In this document: in pieces, positions 1 through 10,948 of the stretch | How the letters are laid out: every line of letters starts with the position of its first letter | Position numbering within the stretch: the first letter of the stretch is position 1 | Assembly: GCA_030180135.1 (NCBI GenBank) | Contig: CM058232.1 | Coordinates: 95,964,630 to 96,028,629, forward strand | Length of the DNA: 64,000 nucleotides | DNA from: Orychophragmus violaceus | Taxonomy: Eukaryota; Streptophyta; Magnoliopsida; Brassicales; Brassicaceae | Direction of reading: 5' to 3' | Made by a program: the position numbers and the translations under genes | The notes under the pieces: model-generated | Told to the model about the DNA's origin: nothing | The model's input: only the letters and a program-made list of their open reading frames with translations | The model's database searches: none

Positions 1-375
1 CTAGAGTCAGGGTTCCAGATTCAGACAACTCGGAACTTCTGCAAAAATACAAGCTGACCCTGATGGGAAGAGTAACAAATCCCAAGGTCCAGAGAATTTG
101 GTCTCTCATTCCTTTTCTCTCTGATTTGTGGAAGTCGGAGACAAGACCAGTTGGATCTGATTTGGGTCAAAGGTATATTTCAGTTTCAGTTTGCCTTTGA
201 GAAGGATCTCCAAGCTGTTCTGGATAAGAGACCCTTCCATTTCCCCAAATGGATGGTGATACTAGAAAGGTGGGAACCTACAACCTCTAAGGATTTTCCC
301 TTACTAATTCCTTTATGGATCCGAGTTCAAGGTATTCATGTCCATCTATGGACATAGACTACTATCAAGAGTATA
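1..375 (+). pseudogene. LINE ORF1 fragment (DUF4283 region), part 1
   Basis: Conceptual translation gives the DUF4283 domain found in ORF1 of plant L1-like retrotransposons: a segment near 55-150 in one frame (motif WSLIPFLSDLWK), then after a frameshift a stretch from 151 with FEKDLQAVLDKRPFHF and ILERWEPT. A stop interrupts it near 355. The 5' end of the element lies outside the window. The reading resumes at 2765: the codons for TIKSI before the CACTA insertion run into GDDIRKFE after it when one copy of the 3-bp duplication is removed, so the two pieces were one gene. ORF1 proteins of this type bind element RNA. This copy is dead (stop, frameshift, two transposon insertions). Confidence 0.75.
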
Positions 376-2764
376 CATTATAAGAAAAACTGTAAATAGC
401 CACGACCCAGCTACGAATTGATCGTAAATATTTTTTTTCATTTGAAATCCGTGGATATTTCGTAGCCATTCGTGACTATTTAGCCACACAATATCAGTCG
501 TGGCTATCCGTAGATATTTAGCCACGAATAGCCACAAAACAGTCATGGAAGAACATAGCCACGACTAGACACGAAAGTTTTTACCTTGAGTCGAGCTATT
601 CGTGGCAAATTTATCCACGAATAGCCATGAAATGTATGTGGAAGGAGTTAGCTACGTATAGCCACGATTTTATCCGTGGCTATTCAAAACCCTAAACCCT
701 AAATATACCATTAAACCTCAAACTCTAAACCTTAAAGCTTAATCATAAACTATAAAATCAAAATACAAACCATTAATTATATATACATAAAACTATTATT
801 TTCAAATCCAATACCACAATATTCATATCCTAAATTAAATAAATATAAAACCTTAAACTAAAACCAAAAACTAACTCTTAATCATAAACTATAAAATCAA
901 AATATAAAAATTAATTTTATATATAACTAATATTAAAATCTATAGTATAAACAAAACTAATACAAAAAACCCTAAACCCTAAACAAACCCCAAAACTCCA
1001 TAGTATAACCAAAACTCTAATTAATAAAATTTTAAATACTATAACATATCCAAAACTAATATTCAACACTTATAAAAAAATATTTTCTAACATTAACTTC
1101 AAACCCTAAACACAACCCTTTAAACCATATATCATAAACCATAATCATACTCTAAACTTTATTTTTAACCACATAAACTATAAATTTAAAATATAAAAAT
1201 AATTACGTATACACAAAACTAATATTTAAAATCTATAGTATAGACAAAACTAATACATAAAACCCTAAACCCTAAACAAACTCTAAAACTCTAAAATATA
1301 ACCAAAACTCTAATTAATAAAATTTTAAATACTAAACATATCCAAAACTAATATTCAACACTTATAAAATAAAAATATTTACTCATATTTACTAATAGTT
1401 TAATATTATAACATACCAAAAACTATTTAACACTAATTTAATTACTTCATATACTCATATTTACTAATATTTTATATATTATTATTTTTTTTTTTTTGAG
1501 TTTAACAATTTTAAAGTTTTTAGATATTACGTTATTAAAATTAATATTTGTGAAAATTTCGTTTTAGTTACATTTATTATTTTTAAAAGCATTTTTAGTT
1601 ATTATATATTACTTAAATCCTCAAATATTTCTATTGGTTAAAATTGTAATCACAAGGATCACTAATATGAGCCATTAGATCAACATTTGATCTCAAATTC
1701 CAGCCATTGGATCTTCTTTAATTTTTTTCCCCTTCACTTCCTTACTTTTTCTCCTTTCACGGATCTAAGATATAAAAACCCTAAACTCTGAAACACATCT
1801 TCTTCTCCTTCCTCCGTCTCCGCCGTTTCATCAACACACCTTCTCTTAACTTTTTTTTTTCTAATCCAAAACGAAGATGAATCGTTGGAGAAGATGAATC
1901 GATGGGCCATGGGAAGACATGAGGAAGTTCGATGACTCGCTTCCTCAACTGTGAGTCAGACGGAGGAGACTCGCTCTTGGCTCGCTTCCTCACTCATTTT
2001 CCTTTGCTTCCCTAGCTCGCCGCCGTGTGGAGCTACGGCGGTGGAGATACGATTCTGCAGATTCATTCAGTCACCCTCTTGCTTTCAACCTCTTCTTCCT
2101 GGACACAACCTTCGTGTGTAGCTGCGGCGCGCGGTGGTCCGGTGGAGCTGCGGCGGTTCTGTTCCCAGATCCCGTCCCTTTTCCTCCGCAGCAGCAAGGC
2201 GGTTCTGTTCCCAGATTCAGATGTTGATTGTGGTCGTAGTGCCGTGGTGAGGCGGTGGCCGGAAAGTAGCGGTGGTGGTTCGGGGAACAAAAGCGGATCT
2301 CCGGCGGAGGAGCGGTCGTGTTTTGATTCTTTATTTAACTTTTGTAATTTATTATTTTGATTTAAATATTGTAATTTTTGATTTAATAAATTATTATATA
2401 AAATTAAATTATTAAAATTATATATATATATATATATATATTTTAAAAGCCACATATTAGCTACGATTTTAGTCATGGCAATGGACCAAATAGCCACGAA
2501 ACTATTCGTGGCAAATTCGTAGTTATGGCCACAACATAATTCGTGGAAATTCGTGGCTAACATAGCCACAAATGTTTTCCTTGCTGTTCGTGGCCATATA
2601 GCCATGACTTATTTCGTGGCTATCCGTGGATGCATAGCCACGAATTGCCACGAATGGCCGATAGCTACGAGCCCATAACCACAAATGTTTTTCGTTGCTA
2701 TCCGTTGCTATGGCCGAAATAGCCAATAATTAATCCGTGGCTATGTAGCAGTTTTCTTGTAGTG
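376..2764. mobile_element. Non-autonomous CACTA (En/Spm-type) transposon 1
   Basis: The right end reads TTTTCTTGTAGTG, the exact reverse complement of the CACTA terminus CACTACAAGAAAA. The left end is the mutated CATTATAAGAAAA. The flanks are a 3-bp duplication, ATA left and ATT right, as expected for this superfamily, and removing the element restores the LINE ORF1 frame. About 300 bp inside each end are arrays of short direct and inverted units such as TAGCCACGAATAGCCACGAA, the subterminal repeats typical of CACTA elements. The interior is AT-rich with scattered CCCTAAA motifs (693-706, 963-980, 1262-1275) and a GC-richer block at about 1740-2340. No transposase is visible, so it would need an enzyme supplied in trans. 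It is a relative of the element at 7278-9996, inserted in the opposite orientation. Confidence 0.85.
1740..2360 (+). other. Promoter-like and short-ORF block inside CACTA 1
   Basis: A GC-richer island in the AT-rich transposon interior. A TATA-like TATAAAAA at about 1770-1777 is followed by a CT-rich leader-like stretch (about 1796-1850) and short ORFs, the longest at 2025-2360 (111 codons, plus strand). I do not recognise the product; composition is Ser/Arg/Gly-rich and there is no domain motif. CACTA 2 carries a block with the same layout (TATA-like box, leader, short ORFs) in mirror orientation, so this may be an ancestral internal part or a captured host promoter and first exon. Coding status is unproven. 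Confidence 0.3.
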
Positions 2765-3122
2765 ATTGGAGATGACATCAGAAAGTTTGAATGTTCCGAA
2801 ATAACTCCCTCCTCTTCAAAAACGAGAGTGCATGTTAATGGTCTGCTTCCTCTAATCACAAGATCAACAGTAGAGTTTCCTAATAGGGAGGAAGTAGAAA
2901 CTCAACTGGTTTATGAGCGACGGGAGAAGCATTGCTCTGCCTGCCTCATGTTGGATCATGAGGTCAAAGACTGTCCTATGTTTCTTTCTCAGGGGACAAC
3001 CACTTCTAATAAAATCCAACAATATGCATAAAAAAGGAAGGAAGGTGAATCAAGAAAAAGTAAAGCTCTATCTCAGTACCCTAGTCCAAGAAGAGATCAT
3101 GACAGATCTTATGGGTCGGTAA
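2765..3122 (+). pseudogene. LINE ORF1 fragment, part 2, with CCHC zinc knuckle
   Basis: Continues the ORF1 of part 1: the frame from 2762 reads GDDIRKFECSEI and ends in a zinc knuckle, CSACLMLDHEVKDC, with the C-x2-C-x4-H-x4-C spacing of the zf-CCHC_4 family that follows DUF4283 in plant LINEs. The knuckle is a nucleic-acid-binding module. A stop ends this frame at 3029-3031, and similarity continues weakly in another frame to about 3122. It is in the same orientation as the endonuclease and RT remnants downstream. Confidence 0.75.
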
Positions 3123-4140
3123 ATCCTCACCACCAATCGGAAAGGAGACCTGCAGAATCCAATCCTCGAGACCTCAAATACAAATTGTCAGCCCAAAGAG
3201 AGTATTCTTACTGTCGCCAAGAATAGTATAAGAATCATTAAGAATCTTCTCATAGAAGAGCTCTCTCTCCTTACCACACTGTTTCCAGACAGCACAACTG
3301 CTCCCCACCTGAAAAAATATTCTAGAGGTCAAAAAAGCCAAACAAGAGAGACAATTCAAGCATCCTCATCTCATAGAGAGGTTTGGAGGGAAGTCAGGAG
3401 ATTACCTCCTCCGCCTCCAAGAGCTCCTGAATGCATACTCTTAACACGTCCCAGAGAGACCTTATCTCCGATCTACCACCAGACGCCTTAGCTGAAGCGA
3501 GAGAAGAGCTCTGTGAAGTAATGATACAATATGTAAGCTGTGGTGACCCCACCGAAAGCGCTACAAGGAAGGAGCGTATGAGGCTTGCTGAGGAACAAGG
3601 TCAAGTTGATGAGATATCAGTTTAGATGGTGATCTCAAACCTAGCTCAATTGGCGGAAAACCAAGTGATGCCAAACTTCCTTCAACAAAACAACAATATG
3701 GTGGAGCCTGAAAGATTTCTAGGACAATCTCCTCCCGAGAGAATGTAAACTGCTCTTCAACTTGGTCCTGTAAACAACAAACAAATTGTTAAAGCCAAAG
3801 AGGCTCCACAAAAACGATATACATCTAAAAGAAAACCAAGCAAACCACTTGGTAGTAAAAATGCAAACGCTGGCATGTTGATCAACTCAAATCTCCCTAG
3901 AGAAAATTCAAGAAAAAGGAAAGCAACTCTGATAGAAGCTTCTCCAAAAAGACGGTTAACACTAAAAGTTGTCCCTCAACATAAGGAGAATATTCATGAC
4001 CTAGCTTCCACATCTAATGCCCAAAAAGTCCCTCCAAAAGAGGAAAAAGGTTCAACAAACCAACATCCAAACTTAGGTTTTGTCCCTGCGATCACAAAAA
4101 GTGGATGGATTTTCAAAATCCATCCAATCCTCTTCCTTAA
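3123..4140 (+). pseudogene. Decayed ORF1 C-terminal region of the LINE
   Basis: Between the zinc knuckle and the endonuclease there are only broken frames: 3431-3625 and 3875-4258 are the longest on the plus strand. They are rich in Lys, Ser and Pro (for example SRKRKATLIEASPKRRLTLK from about 3910), as expected for the low-complexity basic tail of plant LINE ORF1. There is no recognisable domain. It is assigned to the LINE by position and orientation only. Confidence 0.45.
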
Positions 4141-4680
4141 GGATAGCGTGCTGGAATTGCCAAGGGTTGGGGAACCCTTGAACAGTTCAAAGACTCCGAG
4201 ACATACAACTCAGTATTGTCCCAAACATATTTTTCCTCACGGAGACGAAAAACCCTGATGATTTTTTACTCCAAACCTTCGCATGGATGAACTACGCGAA
4301 CCATTCTCAGGTTTCACCTCATAGGCTATGTGCGAGAGGTTTAACTTTATTTTTGAATCAGGATATTGACCTTGAAGTTTTGTCTTCCTATAATAACTTT
4401 ATCGACACTTTGATTAAGTATGAAGGGAAAACGTTTTATGCTACTTTCCTTTATGGAGAGCTGGATCATAGTAAAAGAAAACATCTTTGGCAACAGATCA
4501 CTGCTCTCCATACATCTCGTGAAGCCCCTTGGTTTATATCTTGGGATTTCAATGATGTTATCAACAATTCTGAAAAATTGGGTGGGACTGTTAGAGCTTA
4601 GAGCACCTTCATTGATTTCAGAACTTTCATCTCAGAATGCGATCTATATGATCTTCCCCACACCGGAGATCTAATTCCTG
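4141..4680 (+). pseudogene. LINE ORF2 endonuclease (APE-like, EEP fold) remnant
   Basis: In one frame from about 4141 the translation reads ACWNCQGLG, the conserved N-terminus of plant LINE endonucleases, then FFLTETKNP with the Glu that normally binds metal, then a long stretch from 4287 (KTFYATFLYG, HLWQQITALH). The usual GDFN active-site box reads WDFND here, so the Gly is lost. A stop (TGA) lies a few codons after ACWNCQGLG, and the frame breaks again near 4600. This domain nicks target DNA to prime reverse transcription; this copy cannot be functional. Confidence 0.75.
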
Positions 4681-4849
4681 GAGAGGTTCACGATCCTCTT
4701 ATGTAGTAATATCTCTTCTGGATCGGGCCATGGTCAACAATGTATGTGCAGAAAAATTCCCAGCTACAAGAAGTGAGTACTTACGTTTCGAAGACTCGGA
4801 CCACAAACTATCATGTCGTACCTAGAGCATACAAGAAAGAGAGGGAAAT

Positions 4850-6700
4850 GAATGTTCAGATATGACAAAAGGCTAAGAGATAGCCATGAAGTTAAGGATC
4901 TAGTCAAGACAGTATGGAAGGACTCTAGAAACTCCTCAGTTGAACATCATATTACTTGTGTGAGGAGAGCAATCATAAAATGGCATAAAGAGCAACAACT
5001 CAACAACAAAACCAGAATTGAAGAAGGTAGAGAAGCCTTAGAAGAGGAAATGGGAAGTCCTCAGGGCAACAAGTCTCTCATCACAGAAATAGTAGCCAAA
5101 CTGAAAGAAGAATATTGGGGGTAGAGAAGTATGCTCCTATGGCTAAGCTTAGGTGACATGAATACTAGCTATTTCCATGAATTTGCGAGGGGACGACGAG
5201 CAATTAACAGATTCTGAGTAATAGAAGATGATAATGGGACTGCAATGTATGAAGAAGAACAAATCACAGAAGTCATAGCTGACTATTTCCAGACCATATT
5301 TACATCATCTCCAGCACACCGCAAAAAAGTGGTGGAAAATCTATACAAACAAAAGTAAGCAATGATATAAATCACGCCTTGATTTCTGAGCCAACAACAG
5401 AGGAAATTCGAGAAGCAGTTTTCTCGATTCATGTAGACAAAAACCATGCCCTGACGGCTTTTCAGCAAGTTTTTTCCACATGAACTGGGAAACGGTTGGC
5501 CCTGATATAGTCAAAGAAGTCAAGGATTTCTTCTACTCAGGGATTATCCAAAGATCAGCTAATGTAATGCATGTTCGTTTAATACAAAAAGTACACGGGC
5601 CGAGGAAAGTGGCATATTATAGACCTATTGCCTTGTGCAATGTCTATTACAAAATTATTTTGCTCACTAGAAGGCTACAACCGGTATTAACGCAAATGGT
5701 CTTAGAGAACCAATCAGCTTTCAGGCGGGAAGAGCTATAGCTGATAACGTTTTTATTAAACATGAAGTTCTACACTTCCTAAAGACTTCAGAGGCTGAAA
5801 AGCATTGCTCTATGGCTGTGAAAACAGACATGAGTAAAGCTTACAACCGTCTTGAATGGGATTTTATCAGAACTGTCTTGGTGCAAATGGGGTTTCACAC
5901 TAAATGGACAAGGCTGATCATACAATGCATCACAACATTATCCTATTCATTATTGAGCAATGATTCTCCCCGAGGAGTAGTCGTACCGGAAAGGGGGATA
6001 CGCCAGGGTGATCCCCTCTCTCCCTACATTTTTATTTTATGCAGTGAAGTACTCTCTGGCCTCTGCAACATAGCACAAGCTAATGGCTCCTTAAAAGGAA
6101 TTAGGTTGCTCAGAATAACACATACATTAACCACCTACCCTTTTCACTATGTTTTTCTGTAAAACAAGCTTAAAGAATTGCAAAACGCTGCATAGAATTA
6201 TCACAAAGTATGAAGTGGCTTTTGGACAATACATTAAGAGATAAAAATCTTATATTACCTTCTCAAGAAAGACTCCACTACACACTAAGCTTAAGCTGAA
6301 GCATGACCTGAATATCGATAAAGAGGGTGGAGCTGGGAAATATCTAGGCCTACTAGAACACTTTGGAAGAAGGAAGAAGGATCTATTCACTAGCATTGTT
6401 GATAAGATACATCAAAAGTCCAGGAGTTGGACAACACAACGCTTAAACTCGGCAGGCAAAATGGTGATGCTGAAAAATGTCTTATCTTCCATGCCAACCT
6501 ATGCGATGTCAACTTTCAAACGAATTCAGTCCGCACTCACAAGGTTTTGGTGGGATGCAAACCCGGAAAAGAAGAAGATGGCATGGATAGCCTGGGAAAA
6601 AATGACAAAATCAAAAGATGAGGGAGGTCTTGGATTTAGGGATGTCGAATATTTCAACGATGCACTCTTGGGACAGCTCAGTTGCCGACTCCTTTAAAAT
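4850..6700 (+). pseudogene. LINE ORF2 reverse transcriptase remnant
   Basis: Several frames carry the RVT_1 core of a plant L1-like LINE. From 5480: NWETVGPDIVKEVKDFF and YYRPIALCNVYYKII. From 5812: TDMSKAYNRLEWDFI, the motif with the first catalytic Asp, and GIRQGDPLSPYIFILC. From 6461: MPTYAMSTFK and KMAWIAWEKM, the thumb and post-RT region. The FADD-type box expected near 6130-6200 is lost to frameshifts and stops. The frames at 4852-5124 fit the linker between endonuclease and RT. Order and orientation agree with the rest of the LINE. Confidence 0.8.
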
Positions 6701-7277
6701 CCGGATTCCTTCTAGGCTGTGTGCTCATGGGGAAATATTGTCATGATACTGCCTTCATAGATTGCCAAGCTGCTGCCAACATCTACCATGGCTGGAGAGG
6801 TATTTTATTGGGATGCAATCTTCTGAAGAAGCAAACATGATGAGGAATTGGAAATGATATCTCAGTCAAGGTTTGGGAAGAACCTTGGATATTCACATCA
6901 AATCACATTATCCCCATGGGACCAGCTACATAAGATACTAAAGACTTAGTATTTTCAGAACTGTTTCTCCCTAATTCCTCTGTGTGGGACAAAGAGAAAA
7001 TTCGGTGTATTTTTCCACAATACAAGGAGCTAATCCTACAAATCAAGCCTAGTAAGTCCCTAGTACCAGATACGAGAATTTGTCTAAAACATGCATCCAA
7101 CAACTATTCTACTCGTTATGGTTACTATTCGGCTAAAGATGAGGATAATGAAGAGAATGTTCCGGTGTTAGAAACGTCTCAAGTTGAATGAAATCCTGAA
7201 ATTTGGCATCTCACATTAGCTCCCAAACTCAATTTTTTTTTCTTATGGAAAGCAGCTAAAGGAGCATTACCAGCAGG
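6701..7277 (+). pseudogene. LINE ORF2 post-RT and zf-RVT region, part 1
   Basis: Broken frames downstream of the RT. 6982-7191 (VWDKEKIRCIFP) is the spacer typical of plant LINE ORF2, and about 7200-7277 reads FFLWKAAKGALPAG, the start of the zf-RVT zinc-binding domain. The reading is cut at 7277 by CACTA 2 and resumes at 9997. The domain lies at the C-terminal end of ORF2 and probably binds the template RNA or target DNA. Confidence 0.7.
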
Positions 7278-9996
7278 CACTACAAGAAAACTGATATATA
7301 GCCACATATTTATTTGTGGCTATGAAGCTTAATTTGTGGCTATTTTTGTCATAGCCACGGATAGCAACAAAATTTTTTGTGGTTATGAGATTGTGGCTAT
7401 CGGCCGTTCGTGGCAATTCGTGGTCAACATAGCCACGAATTGCCACGAATAAAGTCATGGCCTTAGCTACGAAGTTTTCACTATAAATTTCGTGGCTATA
7501 GTATTAATTTTATTTTAAAAAATATTATACAAATAATAAAATTAAACTAAAATTAATTTATTATTTACTAAATTTTAATAAAAATGAATAAACTAAACTA
7601 AATATATAAATATTAAATTTATTATTTCTAAATATACAAATAAGAAGAAAAAAATATATACATATATATATATATATACAAATAAGGTTGACAAAAATAA
7701 AATATACAAATAAGTAAAAACAATAAAATTAAAAAAAGAAGCTTCAAGATCTGGATCTTGAAACAATACCGCCGGTGGAGCATGCTCGTGAATCGACGGT
7801 GGAGCATCGGTCGTGAAGCATCAGTCCACAATCGACGGTGGAGGAGGGTGGAGGACTGTGTCGGGACCTGCTTCTTCTTCTTTGCTGGAATATACTTCTT
7901 CGTCTTTGCCGCGGGATCTGCTTCTTCTTCATCACCGTAATCGAAGGTGGAGCATCGGAAATGAAGCTACAGTGATAGATGGTGCATCGACGGTGGAGAA
8001 GTCGAGCGACAATGGGGATATGCTTCTTCTTCGCCAAAATCGAAGGTGAGCGAGAGATGGATAAGTCGGCTTCGGTTTGGTCCATGAAAGTTGCGATGGG
8101 CTTGGGAGAAGCAGTGTCTCGAGAGAAGATAACAATGAAGAAGATAAAACCTGTGTTTGATTAAAAAAAAATATAGACAAAGGTTATGAGAGGATCTAAC
8201 GTTTTGGAGTGAAGGAGATGAAGATGAATAAGGCTGAGGAATAGCTTTCGTTTATAGAGGCTTGAGGGAAGAAGATAATTAGGTTAGAGTAGATGAAGAA
8301 TCTAACGGTCCAAATTTTAGATCTGAATCAGATCTAACGGTCCTGATTTTAGATCAGAATCAGATTTTTTTTTTGTAAACGAATCAGATCTAACGGATAT
8401 GATTTGAGTAGAGAAATAGATCTAGCGGTTCTCATTGCGATCCGCATGATGAGCTGTTAGACAATAAGATTTTTTGCGGTTTAATTAATATATAATGCTT
8501 AAATATAATATTAAAAATAATAAAATAGTTAAAATTAAATTTTAAACATATTAAATTTTAAAAATATAAAATATAATTTTTAAAGTGTTTATTTTTAAAA
8601 ATGATTTATAATAATAAAAATGAGTATATATATATATATAAATGATTTAAAACAGTAAAATTAATAATTTCAATTTTAAAATTATTTTAAATGATTTTTC
8701 ATTTATTTTAAAAGTTTTAAATTTTATTTCTGAGTATATAAAATATTACAATTATTGTTTAAAACTTTTTAATTTATTATTGGTATTAAAAATTAGGATA
8801 TTATTTTAAAAAAAATCATAAGTAAATATTTTTTAATTAATTATATGTAAAGTATATACATGTAAATGATTTAAATATTAGTTGTATGCATATGTAATTA
8901 ATGGTTATATTTAAAATTTATAGTTTATGATTAAAAGTTTAAAGTTTAGAGTATGTTTATGGTTTAGGGTATAGGGTTTGAAGGATTATGATTAAGACAT
9001 TAAGATAATGTTAGAAAATAGTAGATTTGGAAAATAAGAAGTTTTGTAAGAATTGAATATTTACTTATGGATTATTATAAGAATTAGAGTTTTGTTAGTT
9101 AGATTTTGTTTATAATTTAGGGTTTTAGGTTTGTTTAGGGTTTATAGGGGTTGTTTAGGGTTTAGAGTTATGAATTTTGTAAGTACTGAATTTTTAGTTA
9201 TGGATATATTATAGGAATTATAGTTTTGTTAGTTAGATTTTTGTTTGTAATTTAGGGTTTTAGGATTTGTTTAGGTTTAGGGTATATAGTTTGAAGGGTT
9301 ATATTTAAAGTTTTAATTTAAAGTTTGAAAATAGTAGATTTGGAAATAAATATTTTTTTATAAGTTTTAATATTAGTTATATGTGTATAATTGATTTTAT
9401 AGTTTATTATTAAGAGTTAGGTTTTGGGTATGATTATGGTTTATTGTATATGGTTTAAAATATTTTGTTTAAGGTTTAAGTGAATGTTTGAAATAATGGA
9501 TTTGTAATTTTTTTTTTAGTAATCTTAATTTTGGATATGTTATAGTATAGTAATTAGAATGTCATATTTTTGTTTATATTTTAGGGGTTTGAGGTTTATT
9601 TAGGGTTTATGGTTTATTTGGGGTTTATAAAAATTATTTGTATAAGTTTTGAATCTTAATTTCATATTTTGATTTTATAGTATATGATTAAGACTTTAAA
9701 GTTTAGAGTTTTAGGTTTTAGGGTATATTTAGGGTTTAGGGTTTTGAATAGCCACATATAAAATCGTGGCTATCCGTGGCTAAATCCTTCCACGGTCATT
9801 TTGTGGCTATTCATGGCTAAATTAGCCACAAATAGCTAGGATTTCAATTCGTGCCTAGGTAGCCATGAAAACATTTGTGTCTAGTCGTGGTTATGCTCTT
9901 CCACGGCTAGTTCGTGACTATTCGTGTTGTGGCTGAAAAAATAGCCACGACCAATTTGTTACTTGGTCGTGGCTATTTCATATTTTTCTTGTAGTG
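7278..9996. mobile_element. Non-autonomous CACTA (En/Spm-type) transposon 2
   Basis: Perfect terminal inverted repeats: CACTACAAGAAAA at 7278-7290 and TTTTCTTGTAGTG at 9984-9996. Flanking triplets are AGG and AAG, a 3-bp duplication with one mismatch; removing the element restores the zf-RVT reading frame of the LINE. Subterminal arrays of AGCCACGAA-type units lie at about 7300-7500 and 9745-9980. The AT-rich half (8470-9745) has TTTAGGG motifs; the GC-richer half (7740-8280) contains short ORFs and repeats of a unit like ATCGACGGTGGAGCATCGG. The layout is the mirror image of CACTA 1, so the two inserted in opposite orientation. No transposase is visible. Confidence 0.87.
7740..8290 (-). other. 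Promoter-like and short-ORF block inside CACTA 2
   Basis: On the minus strand a TATA-like CTATAAAC near 8250 is followed by a CT-rich leader-like stretch and short ORFs (7932-8180 and 7744-8085). The DNA carries several imperfect copies of TCCACCGTCGAT, a minisatellite that makes the ORFs repetitive. No protein family is recognised. Position and layout mirror the 1740-2360 block of CACTA 1, which suggests an inherited internal region of this transposon family. Coding status is doubtful. Confidence 0.25.
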
Positions 9997-10402
9997 AAGA
10001 GACTGTCTGGAAGCGAGACATATCACTATCAATCCAGCCTGCATCAGATGTGCCAAGAAAGAAAAAATTGCCTATTTCCTCTTCCAATGCCCTTTTACGG
10101 TTCAAGTCTGGCAAAACGCCCCCCCCCCCGATGTTTATTCCTTCAACTGCGCATTTTAACACCTTCATAGAAGGTTGGAAATTACATTAACTGATCAGAA
10201 GCCTTCCACCAGCAGGTATCACTGTTTCCCCTCTTGCAGCTTGGCTATGTTGGACAATGTGAACAACAAGAAATAATCTTATCTTTAATGCCATAGATTT
10301 TTCGATTACTAAAATCATCAAGAAGGCAATCACCTCTGGTGGCGTGCTGAGAAGAGAGAAAAAACTCTCTCATTATATGATACGAAACTAGAAAGATGAG
10401 GC
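9997..10402 (+). pseudogene. LINE ORF2 zf-RVT region, part 2, and 3' end
   Basis: Immediately after CACTA 2 the translation reads DCLEARHITINPACIRCAKK and then YFLFQCPFTVQVW, the classic zf-RVT pattern (CxxC followed by a CPF box). About 10245-10285 reads AWLCWTMWTTRNNLIFNA, the conserved end of this domain. A C-homopolymer (CGCCCCCCCCCC) at 10118-10129 disturbs the frame between them. There is no clear poly(A) tail or flanking duplication; the LINE is lost before the MITE at 10406. Confidence 0.75.
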
Positions 10403-10405
10403 TTA

Positions 10406-10678
10406 GACCATGAACATCAATGAACCCTCCCTTTGGGGTTTTTTAACATTTGTTTAATATTATTTTTATTTTATTTTTTACAAAAACAAAAAAAAAATTA
10501 AAAAAAGAACCAATTACAACGCGACACGTCAGCATGAATAGTTAAGGATTGGTTCTTAACTAAAGATCGGTTCTTAAGAGAGTTCTTAAAAATAATATTT
10601 GTTTAATAGGTTTACCTAAGAACCCGTGCTAAGAACTCCCTAAAAACCCTTTATAGGGAACCCATGATGTATATGCTC
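10406..10678. mobile_element. Short TTA-flanked MITE (PIF/Harbinger-like)
   Basis: A 273-bp non-coding segment flanked by TTA on both sides (10403-10405 and 10679-10681). Its ends are imperfectly inverted: GACCATGAACATCA on the left and, on the complement of the right end, GAGCATATACATCA. The interior has inverted copies of GGTTCTTA and AAGAACC and is otherwise AT-rich. TTA duplication and small size suggest a Tourist/Harbinger-type MITE. The terminal match is weak, so the family call is tentative. Confidence 0.5.
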
Positions 10679-10948
10679 TTATATATCCAAATTTCAAACA
10701 TATATCACATGCCTTATTCTTTTATTAATAGCAATCATAAAACATATTAAAAACATAGTACTTTTTTTTTAGCAACATAGTACATAAACTTTGAAGTAAG
10801 TTACCAAAAAAAAAAATATATTTGAAGTATAGAACGTCCGTTTCATATATCAAACAGGGCTTATTACTTATTTTACTTGACCGAAATAAACATTCTTCAA
10901 TCACACATGCATGAACGGATAGGATAGTCACACGAGGAGTAATCTCCT

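Noticed and set aside
693..1275. Interstitial telomere repeats (CCCTAAA)n
   Set aside because: Only two or three units at any place, inside a CACTA transposon whose interior is made of AAACCCTAA-like words. Not a telomere or a fused chromosome end.
2063..2605. 180-codon minus-strand ORF in CACTA 1
   Set aside because: It spans the TATATATA tract and the subterminal AGCCACGAA array; composition is that of the repeats (YIYIYIYN).
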